This document shows positions 1 through 10,093 of a DNA stretch of 27,984 nucleotides, piece after piece. The position numbers were made by a program, and so were the translations under genes. Below the pieces are notes generated by a model. That model was given only the letters and a program-made list of their open reading frames with translations, was not told where the DNA came from and did no database searches. Source of the DNA: Phaeodactylum tricornutum CCAP 1055/1 (lineage: Eukaryota > Bacillariophyta > Bacillariophyceae > Surirellales > Neidiaceae); assembly GCF_000150955.2 (NCBI RefSeq), contig NC_011700.1, positions 129,070-157,053 on the forward strand, given 5' to 3'. How positions within the stretch are numbered: the first letter of the stretch is position 1; the number at the start of each line of letters is the position of its first letter.

Positions 1-152
1 CAACATCATGTTTCAATAAAAGCCATAAGAAAGCCCACTGGTAATTTTTAGAGGAATTGGAGAGCAGAAATTGGGAGGCCGCAGAGAGCAGCAGCCTCGA
101 AGGCAATTGCTCAAGCTACAAGGTATAATCCTGGATGAAGAGTAAGTAGGAT
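1..152. other. 3' flank of ATPase pseudogene
   Basis: I see no gene here. The stretch lies just downstream of the stop codon of the minus-strand ATPase pseudogene and probably holds its 3' untranslated region. Confidence 0.4.
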
Positions 153-3100
153 CTATTTTCTAGAACTTTGTTGTATGTATGCTGAGTAGCACCCCCCAAG
201 CTGGTCAACTTTAGAATGGGCTCCCCAGTTCAGGTACCCTTGCCAGGCTTCTTGGAAATATTGAGCCGCTTTCTTTTCCTTTCCACGCGCTAAACAGTAT
301 AGTGCGGCGCGCTCGTTCGCCAAGGCCGCATGGTTGAAAAATCCAGCCTGTACGGCTCCAGAAATGGCCTCGTCGTAGGATTTTAGAACTTCATTGCTCT
401 GTTTTGATTCAAGTTTGTACTTTTCTGCCCTGAGGAACATGAACATATGCTCGCATTTGCTGTCCCCTTTGACGACCAACCGACGCATCATGCGTAAAAT
501 CTTTTGGCCACTTCGTTGAAACTCAATGCCACACCCAGACTGTGCTAAGAAGAAATCGGAGAGCCCCACAAAAAGCCAGCACACGACAACTTGCAAAGTT
601 CTTGACAATTGTACCTTTACAGCTCGGTGCGCATCTAGTTGAGAAGCTCGTATCGAACTGAGATCTTGCATGTAATAAGCATATATTATGCGGTATAGAC
701 AAATGGTATTGACTTGAATAGCGGCTCCTGCATTCTGACATCTGACCATCCATACGGTATCGTCATATAAATCAGTCGGATTGGCCTCCGCTGTTGATGT
801 CTGAATGAAATACATCAGTGAGGAGAGTCCTACTTCGTGCACAGTCTGAAAGAAAAGGGTGAGAAAATGGTCGGATGCCCATGCAGAGCTAGAATTTGAA
901 ATGCCGTACCTGCTTATATTCGCTTAGCATGGTCAGGAAAGTCGGCAGATCTTTCATTAGGGGTGGTATAGGAAGTCCACTCCAAAAATAGAGGCCACAA
1001 TAAGAAAGAACTGAGGTACACGCGCACACAACCTCGCCACACTCCATTGCGAGCCGATATCCGTACAGAGCTTGACCAGCTGCTTCCGAGACGGTGCCTT
1101 GCAAAGGCGTCAAGATCCAACTTCCAACGGCAAGAGATTGCGCTCTTCCAGATTTGCCCGCCTTTTCACCTAAAGACAGCGCAACGGACAAGTATTGGCT
1201 AGCTTCGTTAAAGTGTCGACTTGTTTGGGATAGAATATTCCCGAAGACCACAAATGCTTTTGGAGATTCCCGAGCAACACCGTACTTTGTGCTCAGTCTG
1301 ACGATTCTCAACGATGCCACAAAGTAGCTGAAATAGTTTCCCATGGCAAAGAAGCTGAGGGATAGTAATCCTAGAAACCGAACCGTAGCACATGCTCTTT
1401 CGTCAGCCATTTTTGGTAGGCCTGACAAATCCTTAAAGGGTTCCGGGTCAAGATGCGTTTTGTCTTGACAATTTCCCAAATTAAAAGCGCTTTGCTAACT
1501 CTGTTGGGCAAAGGTTCATTCAAGCTTCTGAGGACGTCAAATCCTATGTTGAATGCTTCCTCTACATTCCCTTCAACTCGAGAAGACTCCATGACAGCTT
1601 CGAAAGCACCAAGCTTTTCAAAAATGGACGAACTGCGGGACACCACATCGTTGGCGACTCTCTTACAAGCTTCATGCTCACCGAGGCAACTGTACATTCG
1701 ACATAAATGCGTGCTCAACTCCCAGGTCACAGCAAAGTCTGTTTGCCATCCTCCAACTCGTCCTATCTTTTCCAAACCAGCTGACGCATACTGGGCAGCC
1801 GAGAAGAACGCTAACTTCAGCATTGATTTTTCTGCTGCCCTTCCATTGAGACGAGCAAGTTCAATCAACTTGCGCTCCTCATGCAGCTGAGAAGAACCTA
1901 GATTCAGACACTGCTGTCCATAGAATAGTATCGTCCTCGGAGCTAGAGGAAAAGCTCACCTTTCGAAGCGTGTGTTCGCCTATTGGCAAATGTATTCGTT
2001 CTCTCTTACACGAACTATTCCTGAAAAGGTCATAGGCCGCATCGCGGATCGAATGATGAGTGAATTCGAACCAAGGGATACCGCATCGTTTAGTGACCAG
2101 GCCGTTAACGATAGCTTCGTTCAATGTCTCCTTGAGTTCACTTTCAGACAAATGCTCTGAGTCGTCCAAACGTCCCGATCCCCAATTAAAAGGCATGACG
2201 TCCGGTTGCAGAGAAGCGTTTCGTGTTGATCCATATGTCGTGACAAAAGGAGCCACCCAATCCATGCAAAACCTCAGTCCAAAGCAGGCTCCCAAAAACA
2301 AAACATCTTGAGCTGGCTTTGCCAATCGGCTCAGGCGGCCCTTGATCACTGACAAAATTCCAGCTTTTACACCGTTGTCAGCTTCAATTTCTAATTCCTT
2401 AAGCAAGCCTCCCTCGTCTATTGCCTTTACACAAAGAACGGTCAAGAAAGGGTTGCCCATAGTCTTTTTGAAGAGAATATCCAATTCTTCGGTTGCAATG
2501 TAGCTTTTCGCTTTCTTCAAGGTTTGCTTTGTCATCTCGATCCAATCATTCTTGGAAAAGTTGCGAATACGAATTTTGGTAGCATTTACGAGATCTCTAT
2601 TGACCTGAGCTCGTCGAAAAAGTCCTGGTTCATCAGATGTGATAGCTAACAGAAACCCGCTTACAGGCTCGCCTTCGGATAAGAGCGCCTCTATCAGAAG
2701 CAAACTCAATTGGTCTGCCCATTACACGTCGTCAAGCAACAAAACTATTCGGGAGGAGATGGGGTGACAAATTGCTCTGAGGAATCGTTGAAAGAGGAGT
2801 TTTATGCGGGTAAACCCAAATTCGTTTCGCCTGAATGATGCTCGGATGTCATTCCAATCTCCATTTCCCTCAGTGTCGTCATCCGATTCAAGAAAGCCGT
2901 CAACGAGCGCCTTGAAGTTGGGAATTAAATGTGAAAGTTGATTGACGTCTGATTCTAGTTCCTCGCAAAGCGCCTTCCGTATTTTCGATCGTCTTTCGGA
3001 AGCAAGACACTGTACACACAAATCGCTGAAAGCGTCCACAATGGCTGGCCAGGGCTCGCCGACGGGACTGAGTCGAACTTTCCGTATATGAAGAAGCCGC

Positions 3101-3323
3101 CCTCTTGCCTTATCCGTTCCTCGAAGACGTGCTGTAACAAAGCAGTTTTGCCCAAACCTGATGGACCATGTACGAGAATTACGTGAGACTTCTCGCTTCC
3201 TCGCATTGCTGTGGCCAAATCCATGCACTGATCGTTAGCGACGGAGATTGCGGCTTTTTCCTTCACGCGGCCGTACAGATCCCGTTCTGGTTCTTCCACG
3301 GTGAGAATCGTTGGAATCGCCAT
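153..3323 (-). pseudogene. AAA_16/STAND ATPase of signalling multi-kinase type, broken
   Basis: This is a remnant of a large predicted ATPase of the kind found in bacterial and diatom multi-domain signalling kinases: an AAA_16 domain followed by a long helical, TPR-like region. The most likely start is the ATG at 3323-3321 (MAIPTIL), followed by an LYGR motif. Walker A (GPSGLGKT) is near 3150-3170 and is followed by the family's GKFD. Walker B is LLLDDV then WAD near 2710-2750. The C-terminal signature is at about 180-400 (ALANERAA, AWQGYLNWGAHSKVDQL). The reading frame is lost near 3060-3085, near 1900-1925 and near 1435-1470, and a TAA stop occupies 2722-2724 inside Walker B, where the family usually has Gln. 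A GT-AG intron of 64 bases (909-846, phase 0) restores the reading frame near the 3' end and looks genuine. Intact, the protein would be about 1,000 residues. No kinase or histidine-kinase domain is visible. A further 5' exon around 3470-3550 is possible but unproven. Sequencing error is an alternative for single lesions but unlikely for four. Confidence 0.8.
846..909 (-). other. GT-AG intron in ATPase pseudogene
   Basis: On the minus strand CAG|GTACGG at the 5' end and TTTCTTTCAG|ACT at the 3' end bound a 64-base segment. Removing it joins two reading frames in phase 0 (…EYKQ to TVHEV…), and both sides fit the same ATPase family. The pyrimidine-rich acceptor supports a real spliceosomal intron. 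Confidence 0.7.
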
Positions 3324-3584
3324 CGTGAGAATACGGCTAGACAATGGTGACGAGGAGAGTATCGGAAGGCGTGTCGGAATTGGTAAAATGGTGTGCATAA
3401 ATTTTCGTAGACGCCACTGTGGATAAAGTGTCCTCACTCCATGAGGTTTACCCTTACAAAGCGTTTTCCAATGTTCTGGTAAAACTTACGAGGAAAGTCA
3501 CTGTGTAATCTATTCTGAACTTGAGAAGGAAAACGATCACTCTCTGATACAAAGTTTAAAAATGTGAGTCGGTTCGGATGACCA
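3324..3584. other. Gap between ATPase and transposase remnants
   Basis: I find no secure gene in this stretch. On the minus strand 3470-3550 stays open and could be a lost 5' exon of the ATPase gene, joined through a 41-base GT-AG intron that would be unusually short. A TTAA tetranucleotide, the piggyBac target sequence, lies at 3556-3559, but I could not find matching terminal inverted repeats. Confidence 0.3.
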
Positions 3585-5133
3585 GTGAATTTCCCGCCAA
3601 TCTCCGCCCAGCCTCCAACTGATACACTTGATAGCACGCTTCTTGGTGGTGCAACTGTAGCTCCTGCTCTTCCACCAGTTGTCAACTCTCCAGATATCCC
3701 AGTTGTAACAAAGCATGGTGTTGATTGGTATGATGATTCAGAAGCCATATTGGATCCGGTTGCGTCAATGCCAGCCCGAAAATGGTCATTGACAACTCCC
3801 ATTGGAGAAACTCTGCATCCAGGAAGCAACAAACAAAAATACATGTCGCGCTTGGATGTTTTCCTGTTGGTATTCCCCCCAAAGGCACTCACAAGCCTCT
3901 GTAGGAACACAAACATGGCCCTCATGTTGAGAGGAAGGCAGTCAACAGCATTTCCTGAGCTACTGAAGTTCTTTGGTGTTATAATTTTGTCAACAAAGTT
4001 TGAGTTTGAAAGCAGGGCAAGTCTGTGGTCTACTATTGCACCGTCTAAATATATATTGGCACCAGCATTTGGCAAAACTGGAATGTCGCGAGATTGTTTT
4101 GACAACATCTGGTCTTACCTTTGTTTTGGTTATCAACCAACGGAGCATCCCCAGGCCATGTTGTCCAAGCAGTTCTGTTGGTTGTTGATTGACAGTTTTG
4201 TTGAAGAGTTCAACAAATACATGGCAGAAGTTTTTGGACCAACAGAGGTCATATGTGTAGATGAATCTATCTCCCGCTGGTATGACCAGGGTGGACATTG
4301 GATCAACATTGGATTGCCAATGTATGTTGCAATCAACCGGAAACCAGACAATGGATGCAAGATACAATATGTGGCGTGTGGAAAGAGTGGCATCATGATT
4401 TGGCTAAGGCTAGTTAAGGCGGCAGAAGAGGAAGACAGAAATGTGCAGGAGCATGACAATGGGCTCTTACATGGAACTATTGTTCTCAAGGAACTGGTCT
4501 ACCCATGGGCTTGCAATGGTAGGATTGTATTCGCAGACTCCTACTTTGCTTCAGATGAGACGGATTGGGTTGAAATTCATAGGAGTTGTGAAGATGGCAA
4601 CAAAGAAGTTCCCCTTAGCCTACCTTCAAAGATTACCAATCACCTCTCCAAACAGTGCAAGGAGTGGTTTGGTGTCACGGACAGAGGATGGAAAGCCTTC
4701 AATGGTTGCATGTGTTTGGATTGACCGGGAGCAGCGGTACTTCATTTCAAATGCATATGGGCTGACTCCAGGTTCTCTGTACATCAGAAAACAATGGAGG
4801 CAAGAAGACCAAGCACCAAATGCACCCACCACACAAGTAACACCAGAAGTGCCTCAGCCAAAGGTGGCTGAAGTCTACTATGATTCATGCGGAAAGATTG
4901 ATCAGCATAATTGCGACCGACAGGATACACTTGGTGTGGAGCGAAAATTGGTAACCCACTTCTGGGATAAACGGGTTGGCTTGACAATTTTTTCGATGAT
5001 TGCAGTGAATTTGTTTTGTATGTACAACTGCACTGTCCAGAATAGCGTGCAGCAATGCAGGATCCTTTCCACAGGGAGGTATTGGCTGAAAGGAACGCAG
5101 GGATTCAACCTCCACCTCAACCGTATTGTCTAG
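3585..5133 (+). pseudogene. piggyBac-type transposase (DDE_Tnp_1_7), frameshifted
   Basis: The product would be a cut-and-paste transposase of the piggyBac superfamily, in the plant/algal PGBD-like form. Recognisable blocks in order are SRLDVFLLVFPP, a VDES.SRWY..GGHWINIGLP block with the first catalytic Asp codon at 4260, and FADSYFAS with the second at 4536. After a frame change come GLKFIGVVK.ATKKFP, CVWIDREQRYFISNA and a GKIDQHN..RQDTL..ERKL block with the third Asp at 4900. The frame breaks near 4545-4565, directly after the second catalytic block. The 5' end has no in-frame ATG: an in-frame stop at 3579-3581 precedes the coding similarity, so the N-terminus is truncated or an exon is missing. 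The C-terminus runs into a decayed membrane-protein gene at about 5130. The ends of the element were not found. It is unlikely to be active on its own. Confidence 0.88.
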
Positions 5134-5149
5134 CTTATTGCTAGCGGAT

Positions 5150-5826
5150 TGTCCCAACAATGCTCCATTCTTGGCGGCAACTCTCGTCAAACAACAAACG
5201 GCTTTGCCTGACCGCATGCAGGTAGCTCAGCCCAACACGTACGCGCCTAACAAGGTTGTTGTGCTAGCCATAGCTGCGCCTTGGAAACAGCGACCCTATA
5301 CAGGTACTGCGGCGTCTATACGGACAGGCGCACCACGGAAACAATCCCGCATAAACTACAGACTTGTGCTCCTTGCGGAACTCATTGCCTTGGTGGTGGG
5401 AATAGCATTGGGGCTGACAGCAAAATCCAGTAACAACAACACCGACATTTTTGTGTTTGACAACAATCTAGCGGAGGAGGATAGCAGGGAGAATGAAGAG
5501 GGAAATAGCAGGAAGGTGAAAACAATGACTGGGACTTGTACACTTCTGTGCTCAATTTGTGCCCCCATTCCGGCCGCACCCTTTTGGTAAACACCTAACC
5601 ACCAAGCGCTCACGGCAGCAACTAGCTCCCTTTGTATAATTTACCGGACACGGAAGAGAGCAACAATAACAGAAAAAATTCCACGCAAATTGGTATGGCC
5701 ACTGTGCACAAATCAGTATCCTGTTGTCACAATTGTCCGGGGCCCTAGCGTACAGAGTATGTGGAACAAAAAGATCAACAAGTTTGTTCCGAACGCTTTT
5801 GGAGAGATGTCTGGAATACAACCATA
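5150..5826 (+). pseudogene. Decayed copy 1 of ten-Cys membrane-protein family
   Basis: This is a remnant paralogue of the intact genes at 8297 and 11032. It contains the juxtamembrane motif (FLAATLV), the block VVVLAIAAPW, a basic stretch and a hydrophobic membrane segment (LVLLAELIALVVGIALGLT, about 5365-5420). After that the ectodomain is mostly gone. Similarity returns at about 5700-5826, where VHKSVSC and the WR..WNTT block match the VHASVSC…WRELWSTT tail of the copy at 8297. The first ~145 codons, including the EPAQD/PGAF motif, are absent; the piggyBac remnant lies in their place. The ORF ends at 5590, so at most a short membrane-anchored peptide could be made. Confidence 0.72.
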
Positions 5827-5924
5827 AGGCCTTAAGAGATGTGCAAATCTAAGGTTGTGAGTTTTAATAGTAAAAAAGCCTAATGATCCAGCGGAAGTCA
5901 GCGGTGTGTCTTTTGTTCATTTGT

Positions 5925-7150
5925 GACAGAATCATCCGCTTTGAGAGAGCCTCCGCAAATGGGAAGGCTATTGCCGCTAAGGCAACGGCAACATATAAGG
6001 TGTTTGAGGAATCCGCACCGGATATTCTACTCCCAACAGAACTGCAGTGAGCTTTGCAGAGCACATGAGGAGCCTTTCAGCAAAGTGGAATTGGAAGTAC
6101 AGGACAATACCCAGCGGTCTACATCAAGCCGCAATGGTTCACAGCACTCTCACTTGACAGAAAATTCAAGTGCCGACAAAGTGCCGCTGTTGGCGGCGTC
6201 TCTGGTGGAAGATGCGCCCGAGCAAATTGATACGACAGGGGCTACTAGAGGGCCAACAAAGCAGAATTGGACACAGTGATGGTCTGGGCACTCACATGGT
6301 GGCATGGGAACGCGATTGCTTGGACAAGATGGCTACCGTAGAAGTGGCACAAATGAAAGTCAAAGAAGGAAAAATGGTAAATTGGGTTGATACCGCTGGA
6401 TCAATGCTGCAACACGGTAATTTGTCTGTCACAGACCGTGAATGACATAATCGAAAAAATGAAAGTACCAATGACAATGTTGTACTAGAGATGTCAATGA
6501 TTCTATTTCATTGCACTGAATGGAGGATTGTCCAAGCGCGTCTGGTCCCATCACAAACGCCGCTACATTAATTCTCTGAAATTTGAACTTGTCCCGCATC
6601 AGACACAATCCGGGGCTAGTGTCCTTAAGTACCGTCACTGCTATGGCTAGAGTCTTATAGTTTTTGGGGGACTTTTGTCTGGAAGAGAGTGTTTGGGGCC
6701 GCAACACCATTCAAAACCGGCTACGTAGTTGCACAAGTCGGGAACTTACATGAAGCAAGGGTAAGGACAAAGTGACTTCTAAAGGAGGCAATGGAAGTGA
6801 GGTCTAGCTACTACAAACTTTCATATTGGTTGTGAGCCAACTCTCCACCCGTAACCTTTTAGTTGACGCAGAAGTGACCCGTTCTCCCAACATAAAATAG
6901 CTCCAGCTTTGATACGCACTGGACAATGAGGACAATACTAACAACAAAGATGATGAAAAAGAAGGAGATGGAGGCAACAAGGAAGATGACAATGATGGCT
7001 ACCAGTCTGATGCATGTACAAACCGGTATCCTATCAATACCAGATTGGCTGTGCCACAGCAAGCAGACAATGTTCAATAAAGTTGATGAACTCATTTTTA
7101 CCTAACTCTTTTGGCGAGATTTGTAGAGTACAACAATATATGGGCTTTAG
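5925..7150 (+). pseudogene. Decayed copy 2 of ten-Cys membrane-protein family
   Basis: The DNA can be followed along almost the whole of the intact gene at 8297-10093, but in shifting frames with stops. The EPAQD/PGAF region is present as DNA near 6000-6075, out of frame and with a TGA after the LQ codons. VPLLAASLVEDAPE is at about 6180-6225. THMVAWE..CLD is at about 6290-6330, MSMILFHCTE at about 6490-6520 and GDFCLEE near 6668-6690. STRNLLVDAE is near 6850-6875 and the terminal W(R)..V.YNN region near 7110-7145. Roughly 350 bases corresponding to 8835-9190 of the intact gene are deleted cleanly, which removes the membrane segment. It is not expected to make a functional product. Confidence 0.75.
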
Positions 7151-8296
7151 AAAAGATTGAATTGAGGCCAGTAAGCCAGATCAGAACAAGTGGTGCAATC
7201 AGAGCACACACTTTCCTTTGGCAATATGCTGAATTCTTGACAATCTCTCTATCCCGCTCTATCTTTTTCAAAATCAAAAGGAGGGCTTCCACAGCATCCC
7301 TGTTTCTAGCTACGAACTTTAGCAAATAGCCTCACAGTTGCTGATGTCTAACACCATTTGCTCTATATCAATTTTTGTGTGAGACGCATGAGAGGGAGAA
7401 ACATTTTTCGTGACAATCATCCTTGATGTTTGTTCCAGCCAGCAATTGCAATAGTCTGCAGCATCCAGTTTGTACACCACAACCTCCGGACTGTTTGTAT
7501 CATCTTGATGATATCAAAGGTTGAGAAGACCTAATTTACAATCCTATCCTCTACTAGAATACAATCAATTGACCCCCGCAACACGGCACAAGAATACATT
7601 CTGACATTCATTTTCTGTCGACCTAACTGGGCCACAGTCGTAGCAAAGGCTGGCTTCCTGCAATTGGCTCCGTGCCCGGTTTGTGGAAGATAGAGATTGG
7701 TCTGGGTCGTGACAAAATGTACAACACAGCGGATTTCGGTATGAACAATGCTGCCGTTTGAATCTTTGCGGACAATTGCAAAATACCAATTTCGGTGTTT
7801 CCCAAAAACGTGTTTACAGTAAGTCAATAAATCAAATATAAGCTACAAAGTGAGACATAAGTAAGACTGATATATGACTCTTACATTTAAAGGTCCCCTT
7901 CTGGAACTCCTTCACCGTCCTTCCTCTCTACTACTAGCTAGCTAGCTCGCTCGTAGTGTGACCTCTACTCTAAAATGAATGACGTCATCCATTTGCACAG
8001 AACTCGCCGTATCGTTTACAGTTAGCGTGGGTTTTTGTTCCTTTGTGTTTCTTGTCGTGTGTTCGGATCACTCACAGCCACGCACTCGCCAACGTTTTCG
8101 CAATCGTCTCTCTCGTCGTTGTTCTCTGCAAAGGTTATGAACTACGGATGACCCACATCTTCACTAGAAGGCCTTTCTCACTCTCCCATCTATCCAGGGG
8201 TCCTCATTCGTGAATCCCCTTAACCACGTATACCTGCAATTGAGATCTATATCCGCGGAAAGGTACATCACATGTTGACAGTGAACAACACTTGAT
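7151..8296. other. Intergenic region upstream of intact copy 3
   Basis: I recognise no gene. Short open frames on both strands near 7531-7830 match no family known to me and have no convincing start or composition. A small AGCT-rich simple repeat lies at about 7935-7955. The last ~350 bases before 8297 presumably hold the promoter and leader of the downstream gene, but no core element can be named with confidence. Confidence 0.4.
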
Positions 8297-10093
8297 ATGA
8301 AAGAAAAAAATGACCACTCACCAAAAACTTCGAACCATGAGTTGGAGTCTAACGAGGAAACGGGAGTGAATAGTCCTGCGGAGTCGGACGCCTCCTCTCC
8401 TTCGTGTGGTGAACAGCCAAAGCAGCCACGATCGTCACCAGAATCGTCTAAGGTGCTACGAAATGTGCCCGACAAAGGACCACAGGAGGCCTCCACGGAT
8501 GGGAAGCCTATTGCCACTACGGCAAAAAATGAAATGTTTGCAGAACCCGCTCAAGATATTCCATTCCCAACGGAACTGCAGCGAACTGCGCAGAGTACAC
8601 CAGGGGCTTTTCCGCAAATTGGAATGGGAAGTACGAGAAGCAGCGAGACGCCAGTGACCCCGCACTCCGCTCCGACCCGCGATGGTTCCCAGCGTTCCGG
8701 ATCGGCGGAAGAGGATTTTTCCAGTGCCGGCGAACCGCCGCTGTTGGCGGCGACTCTGGTGGAAGATACCCCCGAGCGAAGTGATACGACAGGGACTACC
8801 GGGCCCAACGAAGCAGAATCGGACAAACTGATGGTCGTGGCTGTGGCCGAGCCTGTGGAGCAACGAACCGATACAGAGAAGGCAGCGTTTTCTCGAGGAG
8901 CCTCTTCGAAACGTTGGCGCATGTTGTATGGAGCATTGCTGATAGCCGGGGTAGTCGCGCTGGCCGTGGGGGTGACCCTGGCATTGACGATACAAACGTC
9001 ATCGGGGTCATCAACAACATCGTCTTCGTCAACAGCACTCGGGAGCCCCAACGGCACCAATGCTTCCGTGCCGGATGATACCAATACCCCCCTTCTCAAC
9101 GATACCAATACCAACGACTTCAACGAGGACGTTGAGCAACCCATTCCCGGCAATATTCCATCTAGCGCGCCGGGAGGACCCGTCGTACAGAGCACCCACC
9201 TGGTAGCTTGGGAAAGTAGTTGCATGGACGAAAAGGTAACTGCAGAAATCCAATGTGGAACTAATGAAATTTTGTCGGTCCAAGAAGCAAGAATCGCAGA
9301 GTGTACGATTCAATCGGATCAAGGCTCGAACAGGGCGATTTGCCTGCCTTTAACTATGAATGGTACCATTGAAAGCCTTGAGAGTGCCAATGGCAATGAT
9401 GTACGAGAGATAGCCATGGTTCTGTTTCAATGTACCGGAGTGGAAGATCGTCCCAACGGTCCAGTCCGAGCGCGCTTGGTCCCAACCAGAAATGTTGATA
9501 CAACTGCTCCTGCAAACATGGACTGGCTCTGTGTCAGATTTAACGAGAATCTCCAGTCGGCCATTGCCGATACAGTTCCTGCCACCGCTATGGCTGACTT
9601 TGAAGTCGAGCTTTATATAGTATTAGGTGACTTTTGTCTGGAAAGACGCAGTCAAGGCGACATCAACGCTGTCCGCCACCGGCTTCGTACCAATACGCGT
9701 CGACAACTTGTCGAAAGCAATGTTAGTGACGTGGAAGTCGAGAACGCCACCGGAGATGACACGAGTGAGGGCTGGAGACTACAAAGTTTCGTACCGGGTT
9801 CGTGCCAGCTCCCCGCCCGCAATCTGTTGATGGACGCGGAAGCGACCGGTGCTGCCGAGAACGAGTGGCTCCAGGTGTGCTACGCATTCGACAATGACGA
9901 TACTGGAGACGACGATGACGACGGCAATGATGCGAACGAAGACGAGCTGGTCGTAGTGCACGCGTCGGTCTCCTGTCGACACGAGATTGGTCTTGGTCCC
10001 AGCAGGGCGGCGGTATGGAACGAATTCGAACGACGCATTCGTCCCCCATTGATTTGGCGAGAATTGTGGAGCACAACCATGACTGGAGTGTAG
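8297..10093 (+). CDS. Single-pass membrane protein, ten-Cys ectodomain (copy 3, intact)
   Basis: The 598-residue product is a member of a local gene family I do not recognise. Residues 1-208 are hydrophilic and Ser/Thr/Glu/Pro-rich, with a conserved block at 80-109 (EPAQD.PFPTELQR, QSTPGAFPQ) and a second at 146-160 (EPPLLAATLVEDTPE). A basic stretch (SSKRWR) precedes one hydrophobic segment at about 209-230, and there is no N-terminal signal peptide. This predicts a type II protein with a cytosolic N-terminus and an extracellular or lumenal C-terminus. The linker after the membrane is Ser/Thr/Asn/Asp-rich with several N-glycosylation sequons. The ectodomain has ten cysteines whose order and spacing context match the paralogue at 11032, as in CTG, GDFC, GSC and SCRH. 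An acidic low-complexity run lies near 535-550. Diatom LRR-type surface proteins can carry PGA-containing N-terminal tails, but no LRRs are visible here. The start is the first ATG after an in-frame stop. Function is unknown. Confidence 0.85.
   Translation: MKEKNDHSPKTSNHELESNEETGVNSPAESDASSPSCGEQPKQPRSSPESSKVLRNVPDKGPQEASTDGKPIATTAKNEMFAEPAQDIPFPTELQRTAQSTPGAFPQIGMGSTRSSETPVTPHSAPTRDGSQRSGSAEEDFSSAGEPPLLAATLVEDTPERSDTTGTTGPNEAESDKLMVVAVAEPVEQRTDTEKAAFSRGASSKRWRMLYGALLIAGVVALAVGVTLALTIQTSSGSSTTSSSSTALGSPNGTNASVPDDTNTPLLNDTNTNDFNEDVEQPIPGNIPSSAPGGPVVQSTHLVAWESSCMDEKVTAEIQCGTNEILSVQEARIAECTIQSDQGSNRAICLPLTMNGTIESLESANGNDVREIAMVLFQCTGVEDRPNGPVRARLVPTRNVDTTAPANMDWLCVRFNENLQSAIADTVPATAMADFEVELYIVLGDFCLERRSQGDINAVRHRLRTNTRRQLVESNVSDVEVENATGDDTSEGWRLQSFVPGSCQLPARNLLMDAEATGAAENEWLQVCYAFDNDDTGDDDDDGNDANEDELVVVHASVSCRHEIGLGPSRAAVWNEFERRIRPPLIWRELWSTTMTGV

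Noticed and set aside
3556-3559. TTAA as the left insertion site of the piggyBac-type element
   Set aside because: The tetranucleotide is common, and no terminal inverted repeat or matching right-hand TTAA was found.
3434-4108. Long minus-strand frame opposite the transposase N-terminal half
   Set aside because: It is antisense to a recognisable piggyBac-type frame and carries no domain. Only its last ~40 codons lie outside and might be an old ATPase exon.
7531-7827. Cys-rich short frames on the minus strand
   Set aside because: There is no recognised motif. Several overlapping frames all look Cys-rich by composition, and no paralogue is in the window. I could not align it to the ten-Cys family.
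8551-9225. 224-codon minus-strand frame inside copy 3
   Set aside because: It is the shadow of a Ser/Thr-rich coding region whose plus-strand frame has clear paralogues and conserved cysteines.
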